Position numbers and translations under genes: made by a program. The notes under the pieces were generated by a model that had not been told where the DNA came from, made no database searches, and saw only the letters and a program-made list of their open reading frames with translations. Shown here in pieces: positions 8,384 to 16,564 of a stretch of 64,000 nt of DNA (its first letter is position 1; each line of letters starts with the position of its first letter). Source of the stretch: Granulicella mallensis (lineage in GTDB: Bacteria > Acidobacteriota > Terriglobia > Terriglobales > Acidobacteriaceae). Location of the stretch: NCBI RefSeq assembly GCF_014203225.1, contig NZ_JACHIO010000012.1, positions 1 to 64,000 of the forward strand, in the 5' to 3' direction.

Positions 8384-9157
8384 ATGCGCAAACGCGTCCG
8401 TCGTTCGTTGCAGGTGGTGATTGTGACTGGACTGATCTGGAGTACAGCTCAGGCCCAGCAAAGTAACGCCGTACCTCAACTCGCTTTTGAGACCGCGTCG
8501 ATCCGGCCCTCCCAACTGACTCCGGGTTGTTTCAGCACGCTGCCGCCTGGCGGTGTGCAGTACGCGGATACCTGTATCACGCTGCGCAACTTGATCCAAA
8601 TCGCTTACAGCACAAGTTACATCGATGGTGGCGGCAAAGCGGTCGACACTAATTATGACCTTCGTGCGACTACTCCGGACGGCAAGCCGTGGACCTTCGA
8701 CATGATTCGTCCCATGATGCAGCAGTTGTTGAGAGAGCGTTTCCACCTCAGTACCCATGCAGGCAAACGCGAGCTCTCCGGCTACGGTCTGTTCGTGGCC
8801 AAGGGCGGCCAGAAGTTGCATCCCGTCGCGCCTGAATCCGTGACGCAGGGGCAAAAAGCTGGGGAGTCTTCACAAAACTTCAGCGCCCCGGGCTATGTAC
8901 AAGGACGCGGCGTGAACCCGGGTGGAATCGCCCGCCTGTTTTCAATAGTGGAGCATGCTCCGGTCGTCGATCACACGGGTCTCTCAGGTCTTTTCAACAT
9001 CGACCTCAGTTACGCCCCCGACAACAGCACCGACTCGAACCTGCCATCTTTCTTCACTGCCATCGAAGAACAACTCGGACTCAAACTGAAGCCTGAAAAG
9101 GTCACGGTGGACACGGTAGTCATCGACCACCTTGATGACACACCCACACCAAATTAG
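8384..9157 (+). CDS. TIGR03435 family exported protein
   Basis: A 257-residue protein with a signal peptide (cleavage after about residue 24, near AQA-QQ). It shows the hallmarks of TIGR03435: FETASIRPS after the leader, LRNLIQIAY, MMQQLLRERFHLSTH in the middle, GYGLFVAKGG, and the C-terminal VDHTGLSGLFNIDLSYAPD, EEQLGLKLKPEKV, VVIDHLDDTPTPN. The family is abundant in soil Acidobacteria and its function is unknown. It is complete. A second, truncated member lies at 9327-9563. Confidence 0.9.
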   Translation: MRKRVRRSLQVVIVTGLIWSTAQAQQSNAVPQLAFETASIRPSQLTPGCFSTLPPGGVQYADTCITLRNLIQIAYSTSYIDGGGKAVDTNYDLRATTPDGKPWTFDMIRPMMQQLLRERFHLSTHAGKRELSGYGLFVAKGGQKLHPVAPESVTQGQKAGESSQNFSAPGYVQGRGVNPGGIARLFSIVEHAPVVDHTGLSGLFNIDLSYAPDNSTDSNLPSFFTAIEEQLGLKLKPEKVTVDTVVIDHLDDTPTPN

Positions 9158-9326
9158 TCGTATCACGGCTTCAACGTAGGGCCCCTGAATGAATATTGCT
9201 AAGAGAGGCTTCCGTTTACTAATCAGGAGAACGCTTTTGGAGTGCCGTGCATTCCTCGAAAGTCCTTTTTTCGACAACTCCCCTTCAGATTGCCAAAAAC
9301 ACCACATTGCGGGAAACCACAAGCCG

Positions 9327-9563
9327 CTAGAGTAAATCTCCTGCAGGTGTATACGCCGTCAGAATCACCCGTCCCAGCGGCATGTTCACCATGTGAAACC
9401 CATCCGGCGTCGCCCCAAACTTCTCTATCTCACCACCCGCTACATTCTGCCGGATGGACACGACCTCGAATGCCAGTGGTTTGCTGGGCGGGACTGCTTG
9501 ATTTGATTGCGCAGTCGCCAGACCTGCGCAGAGTGTTGCGGCGATACACAGCTTGCCGATCAT
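9327..9563 (-). pseudogene. TIGR03435 family protein, truncated to the N-terminal third
   Basis: Starts MIGKLCIAATLCAGLATAQS (signal peptide) and continues with AFEVVSIRQNV and TPDGFHMVNMPLGRVILTAY, the N-terminal pattern of TIGR03435. It stops after 78 residues, where the family normally has 230 to 300. ATG 9563 follows the stop of the TlpA-like gene by 7 bases, so it was probably co-transcribed. No C-terminal part is found downstream in any frame. Confidence 0.75.
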
Positions 9564-9570
9564 GCGATTC

Positions 9571-11790
9571 CTACTGCCCCACTTCCGCTTTATCGATCTG
9601 GCTGAGCAGGCCCTTCTCGAACTCCGCGTAGGTCTTCGATTCGTCGTATCCATTTTTCACCCAGCGCCAGTGGCCCTGCTTATCGATGATCCATGTACGT
9701 GGCACATAATTCTGGGCCCCCTCATAGGAGAACGCCGCCAGAACCGGGAAGGTATATCCCTGCTTTTGCATGAACGGCAGTACCTGCCCCGGATTCTCGT
9801 CGACGTTGAAGCTCACCACAGTAAGGTCTTTGCGGTCCTTCACCTTGTCATAGAACTTTTGCAGCAGAGCGTCCTGCAGGTGGCACGGCCCGCACCACGT
9901 GGCCCATGAAACGACCACCACAACCTTGCCCGCAAGATCCCCTTGTCTCCACTTCTTGCCCGAGAAATCCGACAACTCGAAGGAGGGCATCTCCTTCCCA
10001 ACCTTTTCCCAATCGCCCTCCTGCGCGGTTGCCACGCCCTTCGGTGTGGAGGCGGGTTTGCCCGCGGCCGAGGTTCCATCCCGCTGCGTAGCGTCCGCGT
10101 CAGCTACAGGCGCCGGAGGATTCCACAAGGCCCAAGCTGTCTCCGTGCCTCCCTGCCTGGTCCACAGCGTATGAAATTCTGCGGTCAGATCGTCGCGCAG
10201 GATGCCCTGGGAATACGTTGGTGGCTGCGTGCGACTATCCAGCGCGGTCCGGTAATACACCAGCGCGTCTTCAGGGTGATGGTCGAGCGTGGCAAAGCGC
10301 GCTCGATTGGTCCAGTACTGCTCCAGGTCCTTTTTGTTCTCCGGCGGCGGCTCCTCGATCACCGCACGGAACTGCATAGCCTCTTCCGGCTTCCCGGCCA
10401 GCATGGCCGCCTTGAGAATCAAACCGAGATTATCGAGATCCATCGATACCATCTGGCGGTGAAAACGCTTAACGGTATCCGCATCCAGAGAGCTGCCCCA
10501 CGACTCTTTGGTGTGGCCGCCGTTCTTGTAGGTCGAGGTCTTCTTCAGCAGTTCCAGCGCGCGCTCCGGCTGCCAGCCATGCTTCAGCAGGAACTTCGAC
10601 GGCGCAGCCAGCCCATCCGACAGGATGCCGTAACCGCCGTACTCCTCCATGGACTTCAAATACCGGTCGACCGCCGCGAGCCCATCGGCCTCCGAAACGT
10701 ATTCATCATCCTGCACCATGAAGAAAGGCTCCGTGCGCTGCAGGAAGGGGTCGTCTGGAAAATCCTGAAGAAACGCCTTCTCCTTTTCAATCCTCGCGGC
10801 TTCATAGGCTTTCCACGCGTCCGCATCCTTCTGCCCATCCGGAAGCAGGTGCTCTTTGTCCCAACGCTCCTGCGCCAGCCGCTCGGCCGGTGCCTCGTGG
10901 GGAAAGTCCTTCGCCGCCTGGCTCTGCATGCGCGCCAACTCCTCATTCGAGGCCCCGGCCAACTGATAGCCTGAGATCAGGAAGAGCCTCCAGTGCGCGT
11001 CCCCATGCGGCACAAGCTTCTGGAGCCGATCCAGGTCCTGCCGAATCTGTGCGCGCTCCGTCTCATGCTCACTCGGCGGCCGCGTGAGGAACTCGCGCTG
11101 CCACAGGATCTCGTAGTCTTCGAGCCGCTTCGGATCGGTCTGCTTCCCAAGCTCTGCACGCATCGCAACGCTAGTCTTTGCCAGCAGCGGCAGGTCTTTG
11201 CGCAGCTTGAATCCTTCGATCTGGTTCCCAAAATTTGCCGTGTCTACCCAGGAGGGGCACAACGCGTAAAACCTCTCGAGATTCTCCTTCAGCTTCGCGT
11301 CATCGGCATACTTTCCCCGCCAGTAGATGTTCGCGAGTTCAAACGAAGGCCATGGAAACTTTGGCGCTTTCGCCTGCGCCGCATTCAGTAACCGGATAGC
11401 CTCCAGCGGATCCTTATCTGCCAGCACCTTCCCGGCCAGCATCAAAGCCATCGGATCATCGGGATGCGACTTCGCATCGCTCACCCAGCGCTCACGCAAA
11501 GCCGCGAGAGGCGCTTCCCAATCGCCTGTGCCTGCTATTGCATAGAGTTGCTCGCGATAGAGCAGATACTCATGCGGATACTTCGCAAGCAGCGCATCGA
11601 GCACCTGATGTCTGAGTGCAGCCCGCTGCGTGATCGTGAGTTTGACGAGTTCATCCAGGGAAAGAGTGGTGTCGAGCGCCGCCCTTACTTCAGGAGCTTC
11701 GCAACCGTATGGTTTGGATGTCGTTTGACCATGCACGCTGACCGATCCAAGCGCGATAGCAATGAGAAGAAGGGACGCCGGACTGCGCAT
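9571..11790 (-). CDS. exported TlpA-like thioredoxin protein with helical repeat region
   Basis: A 739-residue protein with an N-terminal signal peptide (MRSPASLLLIAIALGSVSVHG). A long helical, TPR-like middle (about residues 30-580) leads to a C-terminal TlpA/AhpC-type redoxin domain (about 600-735). Its active site is SWATWCGPCH near residue 630, and VPRTWIIDKQG carries the cis-proline region. It is predicted to be a periplasmic thiol-disulfide reductase. The partner TIGR03435 fragment follows after 7 bases. Pairing of these two families is a recurrent acidobacterial arrangement (from memory, not checked here). The substrate is unknown. Confidence 0.85.
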   Translation of the reverse strand: MRSPASLLLIAIALGSVSVHGQTTSKPYGCEAPEVRAALDTTLSLDELVKLTITQRAALRHQVLDALLAKYPHEYLLYREQLYAIAGTGDWEAPLAALRERWVSDAKSHPDDPMALMLAGKVLADKDPLEAIRLLNAAQAKAPKFPWPSFELANIYWRGKYADDAKLKENLERFYALCPSWVDTANFGNQIEGFKLRKDLPLLAKTSVAMRAELGKQTDPKRLEDYEILWQREFLTRPPSEHETERAQIRQDLDRLQKLVPHGDAHWRLFLISGYQLAGASNEELARMQSQAAKDFPHEAPAERLAQERWDKEHLLPDGQKDADAWKAYEAARIEKEKAFLQDFPDDPFLQRTEPFFMVQDDEYVSEADGLAAVDRYLKSMEEYGGYGILSDGLAAPSKFLLKHGWQPERALELLKKTSTYKNGGHTKESWGSSLDADTVKRFHRQMVSMDLDNLGLILKAAMLAGKPEEAMQFRAVIEEPPPENKKDLEQYWTNRARFATLDHHPEDALVYYRTALDSRTQPPTYSQGILRDDLTAEFHTLWTRQGGTETAWALWNPPAPVADADATQRDGTSAAGKPASTPKGVATAQEGDWEKVGKEMPSFELSDFSGKKWRQGDLAGKVVVVVSWATWCGPCHLQDALLQKFYDKVKDRKDLTVVSFNVDENPGQVLPFMQKQGYTFPVLAAFSYEGAQNYVPRTWIIDKQGHWRWVKNGYDESKTYAEFEKGLLSQIDKAEVGQ

Positions 11791-12062
11791 GACTGCTGAC
11801 CTCGAACGTCAATGTCGCACATTTGCTCCAAAGCGCTTGAAGCACCTTCGAGCCACGCGCACTCATTAGACCACGCCCGCGAGGAACAGTAACTAATCTT
11901 TAAAAAGAATTTGATTTGAAAATGGGAACTGATTTAAGGGCAGGACAAACGCACAAAAAACGCAGGGAGGCGCCTTCACTTAGAGACAAACGACTACACC
12001 AAGCCACGAAGGGGCGCCCCCATTCCTAGTCGTTGGTTCACCGGAGAATGACAGCCTGTTCC
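11791..12062. other. intergenic stretch upstream of the TlpA-like gene
   Basis: No supported gene. An AT-rich block (TCTTTAAAAAGAATTTGATT, 11897-11916) may hold the promoter of the reverse-strand TlpA-like gene. The rest is unremarkable until the hairpin repeat at 12063. Confidence 0.35.
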
Positions 12063-12121
12063 CCACAGCGCGAAGCGCGTTCCCTGACGCTTCAGCGTCG
12101 CGGTTTGCGCTTCGCGCTATT
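12063..12121. repeat. multi-hairpin intergenic repeat, short copy
   Basis: Holds the outer blocks of the larger repeat seen at 4732 and 53308: AGCGCGAAGCGCGTTCC, TGACGCTTCAGCGTCGCGG and TTTGCGCTTCGCGCT. The inner CCGTAGCC and GGCCTTTAGGCC blocks are missing. It looks like an internally deleted or minimal copy. Confidence 0.65.
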
Positions 12122-12230
12122 CCGAATATCCCCATTCTTCGACTAAATTTTATCGCCCGCAAACATCAATGCTCAGCGAAATCTTGCCCGCAAAACCCAC
12201 CCTCTCCAAAAGCTTCTTTAGAATGGGCTA

Positions 12231-13283
12231 GTGACAAAAAACTACCGCATGCCCGCCGAGTGGGCTCCGCACGCTGCCACCTGGATCGCCTGGCCCCATA
12301 ACCCCGAGGACTGGCCCGGCAAGTTCCAGCCCATCCCTTGGGTCTACAGCGAGATCGTCCGCCACCTCTCGCAGGTCGAGGACGTGCACATCCTCGTCAA
12401 CGACCTCCCCACCGAGAAGCGCGCCACCAGCATGCTGCGCCGCCAGGGGGCCAATCTCGCGCGTCTGCACTTCCACCACTGGCGCACCGATCGCGTCTGG
12501 CTGCGCGACTCCGGCCCCATCTTCGTCAAGAACGGCAGCGGCGAAACCGCGCTCACCAATTGGAAGTTCAACGCCTGGGCCAAGTACGACAACTGGCGCA
12601 ACGATGACCTCATCCCCAGGCACGTCACCAAGCTCTACGGCATGACCAGCTTCGAGCCGGCCGTCACTCCTCCCGACGGCAAGAGCAAGCGCCTCGTCCT
12701 CGAGGGCGGCAGCATCGACACCAACGGTGAAGGTATCCTGCTCACCACCGAAGAGTGCCTGCTCAGCGAAGTACAGCAGCGCAATCCCGGCGTGTCGCGC
12801 GAGCAACTGGAGCAGGCCTTCCACGATTACCTCGGCATCGAGAAGGTCATCTGGCTCAACCGCGGCTGCGCGGGCGACGACACCCACGGCCACGTCGACG
12901 ACATCACCCGCTTCGTCGCGCCGAACACTATCCTCACCGCCGTCGAGACCAACACCGCCGACGAGAACCACCTGCCGCTCGCCGAAAACCTCGAGCGCCT
13001 GCACGCCGCGCGCAATCTCAAGGGTCGCCCCTTCACCATCAAGACGCTGCCCATGCCCGCGCCCGTCCACTTTGAAGGCCAGCGCCTGCCCGCGAGCTAT
13101 GCAAACTTCTACATCGCCAATGGCCTCGTGCTGGTTCCTACCTTCAACGATCCCAACGACCGCATCGCGCTCAATACGTTGGCCGAATGCTTCCCCACCC
13201 GCACCGTCACCGGCATTCACTGCACCGACTTCATCTGGGGCCTGGGCGCGCTGCATTGCATGACGCAGCAGGAGCCCGCTTAA
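12231..13283 (+). CDS. aguA: agmatine deiminase
   Basis: Converts agmatine to N-carbamoylputrescine and ammonia. The 350-residue protein of the peptidylarginine-deiminase-like (PPDK) fold opens MTKNYRMPAEWAPHAATWIA. It has WLRDSGPIFV (substrate Asp), LEGGSIDTNGEG, the catalytic His region DDTHGHVDDITRF and the nucleophile Cys in GLGALHCMTQQ at the C-terminus. The start is a GTG at 12231. Together with aguB at 5023-5964 it gives a complete agmatine-to-putrescine route, although the two genes are 6 kb apart. Confidence 0.93.
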   Translation: MTKNYRMPAEWAPHAATWIAWPHNPEDWPGKFQPIPWVYSEIVRHLSQVEDVHILVNDLPTEKRATSMLRRQGANLARLHFHHWRTDRVWLRDSGPIFVKNGSGETALTNWKFNAWAKYDNWRNDDLIPRHVTKLYGMTSFEPAVTPPDGKSKRLVLEGGSIDTNGEGILLTTEECLLSEVQQRNPGVSREQLEQAFHDYLGIEKVIWLNRGCAGDDTHGHVDDITRFVAPNTILTAVETNTADENHLPLAENLERLHAARNLKGRPFTIKTLPMPAPVHFEGQRLPASYANFYIANGLVLVPTFNDPNDRIALNTLAECFPTRTVTGIHCTDFIWGLGALHCMTQQEPA

Positions 13284-13348
13284 GCAAAGCTCCTGTAGGT
13301 GTATAGCGAAGCCACGACACCTATGGCCGTTTTTCCCCAGAAAAACGG
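13279..13348 (+). repeat. structured element after aguA (head plus TTTTCCCC hairpin), copy 1
   Basis: AGCAAAGCTCCTGTAGGTGT starts over the aguA stop codon and is followed about 20 bases later by the hairpin CCGTTTTT-CCCCAG-AAAAACGG (13326-13347). A second copy with a different stem but a similar loop follows the VOC gene at 16242-16311. It may be a terminator or 3' RNA element. Confidence 0.4.
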
Positions 13349-13397
13349 TACTGCACGCCCGATTCAACTTCCCAGTAACAGGAGATTTGCTTTAAGT

Positions 13398-13718
13398 ATG
13401 TCGAAGCCCTGGCCTCCACCACCCGATCTCGAATCGATTCAAGACCTCATGCGCGCCGCAGACCCCGAAGGCCACATCGCCGAAGGGGCTCCAGCCGATG
13501 AGTACGAACCCGAAGAAGAACAACTCTTCGCCGCGATCGCACACTTCCCCACCGCCGACCTGCTGGCCGCCAGGCTGCTTCCGATCCTCGAAGAGATCTG
13601 GCGCAAAAGCTTCAACCTCGACGAGACATCTCTGACCTCACGCCGCCCCGCACTCGAAGGCCTGGCCCAACAGATCGAACACTTCTTCGGCCCCGCAGCC
13701 ACACCGCAGGTTCGCTAG
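13398..13718 (+). CDS. hypothetical acidic protein
   Basis: A 106-residue protein starting MSKPWPPPPDLESIQDLMRA. It is rich in Glu and Asp, with no signal peptide and no membrane segment, and is mostly helical in appearance (EEQLFAAIAHFPTADLLAAR, LPILEEIWRKSFNLD). The start at 13398 has AGGAG about 13 bases upstream; a longer frame from 13299 runs through the hairpin element and is less likely. I do not recognise a family. Codon use matches its neighbours, so it is probably real. Confidence 0.55.
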   Translation: MSKPWPPPPDLESIQDLMRAADPEGHIAEGAPADEYEPEEEQLFAAIAHFPTADLLAARLLPILEEIWRKSFNLDETSLTSRRPALEGLAQQIEHFFGPAATPQVR

Positions 13719-14137
13719 AGCGCGTCGTCAAACAGCTTGTGAAGTGAGCCGCGCCGTGCAAACAGTTTGTTGAAGCACGAACCGGAAGGGCCTGGCATCA
13801 GCCAGGCCGCCAAAGCAGCGTTCAATGGCTCACTCCTTTCTGCCGAAGGCTGGAGTGGAGCCCGCAGGGCGCAACGACTGAATTGCCTTCCTTCGCGCAG
13901 CCCAAGCTGCACATGGATCGCCGGAGACACATTCGAGGATGTGCCCACCCGTTTCGCCACAATCAAAGAAAACAATTCAGTCGCTCTGGCTACGCCTCCG
14001 CTTCAGCCTTCGGCAGAGTGGAAAGAGGCTTTGCCCGGGCTTTCCCGGCCCGGTTGAAACCGACCCTTCCGATTCGTGTCTCATCAAGCTGCTTGCATAG
14101 CTCAACTTCACTCCAACAATAAACTTGATGACACACA
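13719..14137. other. 419-base spacer with one copy of the GTGCAAACAG repeat
   Basis: No supported gene. It contains the repeat at 13756-13808. The remainder includes inverted segments around CCTTCGGCAGAGTGG and GCCCGGGCTTTCCCGGCC (14034 onwards) but nothing assignable. Confidence 0.4.
13756..13808. repeat. GTGCAAACAG-plus-hairpin repeat, copy 1
   Basis: GTGCAAACAGTTTGTTGAAG is followed by GGAAG and the hairpin GGCCTGGC-ATCA-GCCAGGCC. Related copies lie at 26875-26933 and 51511-51577, each with the GTGCAAAC(A/G)G(T/C)TTG(T/C)T head followed by a different hairpin. Confidence 0.5.
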
Positions 14138-14785
14138 CTAGAATCCCTTTTCCAGCACCACATGCGTAGCATTCTCCGTCACCTTGCGCTCCGTCACAGA
14201 GAACCCAAGCGCACGGAGATCAAGCCCTGCAAACAGGGCTTCACCTTGACCAAGCAGGACAGGCGAAAACGCAAGGTGAAGGGAATCTATCCACCCGGCC
14301 TGCAAATACTGCCGCACGGTGGAAACGCCTCCTCCGACCTTGATGTCCTTGTCACCGGCGGCTTGTTTCGCGCGTCGAAGCGCCTCTTCGATACCTCCGG
14401 TAACGAAATAGAAAGTCGTCCCACCCTGCATCACCAACGGTTCGCGCTCATGGTGAGTCAGCACGAAGGTTGGCGCATGGTACGGCGGATCGTCGCCCCA
14501 CCATCCCTTCCATGAATCATCCGGCCACGGGCCGCGCACCGGACCGAACATATTGCGGCCAAGGATGAAGGCGCCAAAGTTCTCCATCGCCCCCCGCGCG
14601 AACGTATCGTCCACGTCGATCGATCCGCCTTCTTGTCCGTGCATCGCGTGGAACGTCTTTGTATGAAAGAACCATTGAAAGATCTCTGGACCGCGTTTGC
14701 CCAGCGGATCGTCCAGGCTCTGCTCCGTTCCCGCGCTGAAACCATCCAACGAAACACCAAATCCCGCAACTCGAACCTTTGGCAT
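14138..14785 (-). CDS. dihydrofolate reductase family protein (RibD C-terminal-like)
   Basis: A 215-residue protein with the DHFR/RibD reductase fold. It shows VAGFGVSLDGFSAG at the N-terminus, a middle GAFILGRNMFGPVRGPW, APTFVLTHHERE, and DIKVGGGVSTVRQYL with DSLHLAFSPVLLGQGEALF at the C-terminus. It is predicted to be an NAD(P)H-dependent reductase; the substrate is unknown, and it is not the classic folate enzyme. AGGAGAGG precedes ATG 14785. It is divergent from the RES-Xre pair. Confidence 0.85.
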   Translation of the reverse strand: MPKVRVAGFGVSLDGFSAGTEQSLDDPLGKRGPEIFQWFFHTKTFHAMHGQEGGSIDVDDTFARGAMENFGAFILGRNMFGPVRGPWPDDSWKGWWGDDPPYHAPTFVLTHHEREPLVMQGGTTFYFVTGGIEEALRRAKQAAGDKDIKVGGGVSTVRQYLQAGWIDSLHLAFSPVLLGQGEALFAGLDLRALGFSVTERKVTENATHVVLEKGF

Positions 14786-14875
14786 GTTTGCCTCTCCTTT
14801 GACAGTCGATACTACTCCCGGCGGTAACTACAGTTTGCCGCTCTAAATATGGCATAATGTAGAAGGGTGATAACG

Positions 14876-15295
14876 ATGAGTGCTGCCAATGTCCAGATCG
14901 GCGACTGGCTGGGGGTCAAGGCTCCCTCGACAGATTCAGACATCCTTCGCCTTGTAGAAGGCCGCCTCGCCACCTCCGTGATCAAACGTCTGATGGGTTT
15001 TGGCCTTGAGCGTTCCGAGATTGACGAGGCTGTCATTCCCGCACGAACACTCCAGCATCGCCGCTCCCGGCGCGAAAAGCTGACGATGGAAGAGTCCGAC
15101 CGCGTTCTCCGCATGATTCGCACGCTCTCTGCGGCAGAGGCAATCTATGGGAGCCGTGAGAGGGCACTGGCCTGGATGCGAAGGCCACAGCCGCGATTGG
15201 AAGAGAGAACGCCCCTCTCTCTTCTCAAGACAGATACCGGCAGCCGCCTGGTCGAAGAACTGCTCATTCAGATCGACGAGGGCATGTACCTCTAA
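14876..15295 (+). CDS. Xre/MbcA/ParS-type antitoxin (RES partner)
   Basis: A 139-residue antitoxin of the DUF2384 (Xre/MbcA/ParS) type. The N-terminal half has helical DNA-binding character (LVEGRLATSVIKRLMGFGLE, IPARTLQHRRSRREKLTMEE). The C-terminal half is the toxin-binding domain with AIYGSRERALAWMRRPQPRL, ERTPLSLLKTDTGSRLVEEL and the final IDEGMYL. ATG 14876 is placed after AGAAGGG; a GTG at 14867 is also possible. Its stop is followed immediately by the toxin ATG. Confidence 0.88.
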   Translation: MSAANVQIGDWLGVKAPSTDSDILRLVEGRLATSVIKRLMGFGLERSEIDEAVIPARTLQHRRSRREKLTMEESDRVLRMIRTLSAAEAIYGSRERALAWMRRPQPRLEERTPLSLLKTDTGSRLVEELLIQIDEGMYL

Positions 15296-15736
15296 ATGGT
15301 GCTCTGGCGAATCAGCCGCTATCTCGATCTCAGTGGAATGGGCGGATTGCGAGCAAGCGCCCGCTGGCATCATCGCGGCCAGCCCGTGGTCTATCTGAGC
15401 GAGAATCCGGCCGCCGCTCTGCTGGAAGTCTGTGTCCACACCGCCTCGAACGATATCCCCCCGGAGTACACACTGCTGCGCGTCGAGGGGCCGGACCTTG
15501 CGACCGAAGCCATCACCCCCGAAACTCTTCCCGATGACTGGCGAATTCGATTCGACGCCACGCGGCAGCTGGGTACAGATTGGCTCCGCTCAAACCGGTC
15601 GGTCCTCCTGCGGATTCCGAGCGCCGTCGTGCCTCACACGACGAACTTTCTCTTCAACCCTCTCCATGAGGATGCAAAGGCGTTTCGCATCACGGAAGCG
15701 GCAAGCTATCCCTTCGATCCTCGCATCAAGTCGTGA
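15296..15736 (+). CDS. RES-domain toxin
   Basis: A 146-residue RES-domain protein; characterised members degrade cellular NAD+. Conserved features are LWRISRY, GGLRASARWHHRGQPVVYLS near residues 16-35 (RES arginine and tyrosine), AALLEVCVHT with the conserved Glu, WLRSNRSVLLRIPSAVVP and a C-terminal NPLHEDAKAFRI. The start ATG abuts the antitoxin stop (TAAATG), so translation is coupled. All motif residues appear present. Confidence 0.9.
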   Translation: MVLWRISRYLDLSGMGGLRASARWHHRGQPVVYLSENPAAALLEVCVHTASNDIPPEYTLLRVEGPDLATEAITPETLPDDWRIRFDATRQLGTDWLRSNRSVLLRIPSAVVPHTTNFLFNPLHEDAKAFRITEAASYPFDPRIKS

Positions 15737-15859
15737 GCGGCTCACCCAAGCGGAAAAGAACAGCATTCCGAGTCGGCGTATTATTTTCTGAAGAATCGCC
15801 GCCACACAGGACACGCGCCATCTGAAGAGGGCTATGAAGCGGGTAGGAGAGGAAGAATC

Positions 15860-16243
15860 ATGATCTCTAACAGCGAAGTGATGGGTTTCATCCCAACCGT
15901 CGATGCTGTGCGGGCACGTGCCTTCTACGAAGGTGTCCTGGGGCTGCGCTTTGTAAGCGACGACCCGTTTGCTCTGGTCGTAGAGTCAAATGGAACCTTG
16001 ATTCGAATCACCAAAAGCGGTGAGTTTAAGCCCGTTCCGCATACCATCCTGGGTTGGCGCGTAAAAGATATCGAGGAAGAAGTGCAAGCCCTGCACGCCC
16101 GGGGAGTGACCTTCAAGCGGTATCCTCCCATGTCCCAGAGTGATCTGGGCATATGGACAGCGCCGGGAGGAGCCCGGATCGCGTGGTTCCTCGATCCGGA
16201 CGGGAATCTGCTTTCCCTCTCCCAGCACCCAGAAGATGAATAG
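15860..16243 (+). CDS. VOC family protein (glyoxalase/bleomycin-resistance fold)
   Basis: A 127-residue protein of the vicinal oxygen chelate superfamily. VMGFIPTVDAVRARAFYEGV starts the first beta-alpha-beta module, and GWRVKDIEEEVQALHARGV with WFLDPDGNLLSLSQ ends the second. Such proteins bind a metal and act as lyases, dioxygenases or resistance proteins; which applies here cannot be told. GGAGAGGAAG precedes the ATG. It is a single gene. Confidence 0.85.
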   Translation: MISNSEVMGFIPTVDAVRARAFYEGVLGLRFVSDDPFALVVESNGTLIRITKSGEFKPVPHTILGWRVKDIEEEVQALHARGVTFKRYPPMSQSDLGIWTAPGGARIAWFLDPDGNLLSLSQHPEDE

Positions 16244-16311
16244 AGCAGAATACCTATAGATGTACCCAGTGGCGATCATTTGAAGGGCACTTTTCCCTAG
16301 AAAAAGTGCCG
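16242..16311 (+). repeat. structured element after the VOC gene, copy 2
   Basis: AGAGCAGAATACCTATAGAT, TGTACC is followed by the hairpin GGCACTTTT-CCCTAGA-AAAAGTGCC (16286-16310). Compared with 13279-13348 the loop is kept (TTTTCCC(C/T)AGAAAA) while the outer stem differs on both sides, so base pairing is preserved. It begins at the stop codon of the preceding gene. Confidence 0.4.
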
Positions 16312-16317
16312 GCCACG

Positions 16318-16460
16318 AGTACAAGCCCCAAAGGGGCGACATATCCCAGCCCAGGGTGGAGGCGGCTGGCGAGCGTTTTTGCTCGCCGTGTCGCCGGAAC
16401 CCTGGGTTACAGCCCCAGAAAAGATAGAGCCCTGAAGGGGCGACCTATCGCGGCTGCACG
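16318..16460. repeat. CCCCAAAGGGGCGACATA-type intergenic repeat
   Basis: Two GCCCC(A)AAGGGGCGAC or GCCCTGAAGGGGCGAC blocks (16324-16341 and 16430-16447) flank CAGCCCAGGGTGGAGGCGGC, a GGCGAGCGTTTTTGCTCGCC hairpin, and GGAACCCTGGGTTACAGCCC. The CCCAGGGT and ACCCTGGG arms pair, so the whole stretch can fold into one large stem. It is a familiar type of non-coding repeat in soil bacteria. Confidence 0.6.
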
Positions 16461-16564
16461 ATAGGGATTCTGCTCCAGGTCCCGGCCGGCGAAGGGTCAA
16501 AGATTCGGCATCACGCGGGAACCTCCAGATGCCATCCACGTATAAAAGGACATCGAGGTCATTC

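Noticed and set aside
9324..9355. Similarity of the TIGR03435 truncation point to the element head at 13279 (CTCCTG(C/T)AGGTGTATA)
   Set aside because: The match is short, lies partly in coding sequence, lacks the following hairpin and could be chance; not strong enough to claim an insertion.
12228..13367. 379-codon reverse frame over aguA
   Set aside because: Same type of antisense shadow; the forward frame has the complete agmatine deiminase motifs.
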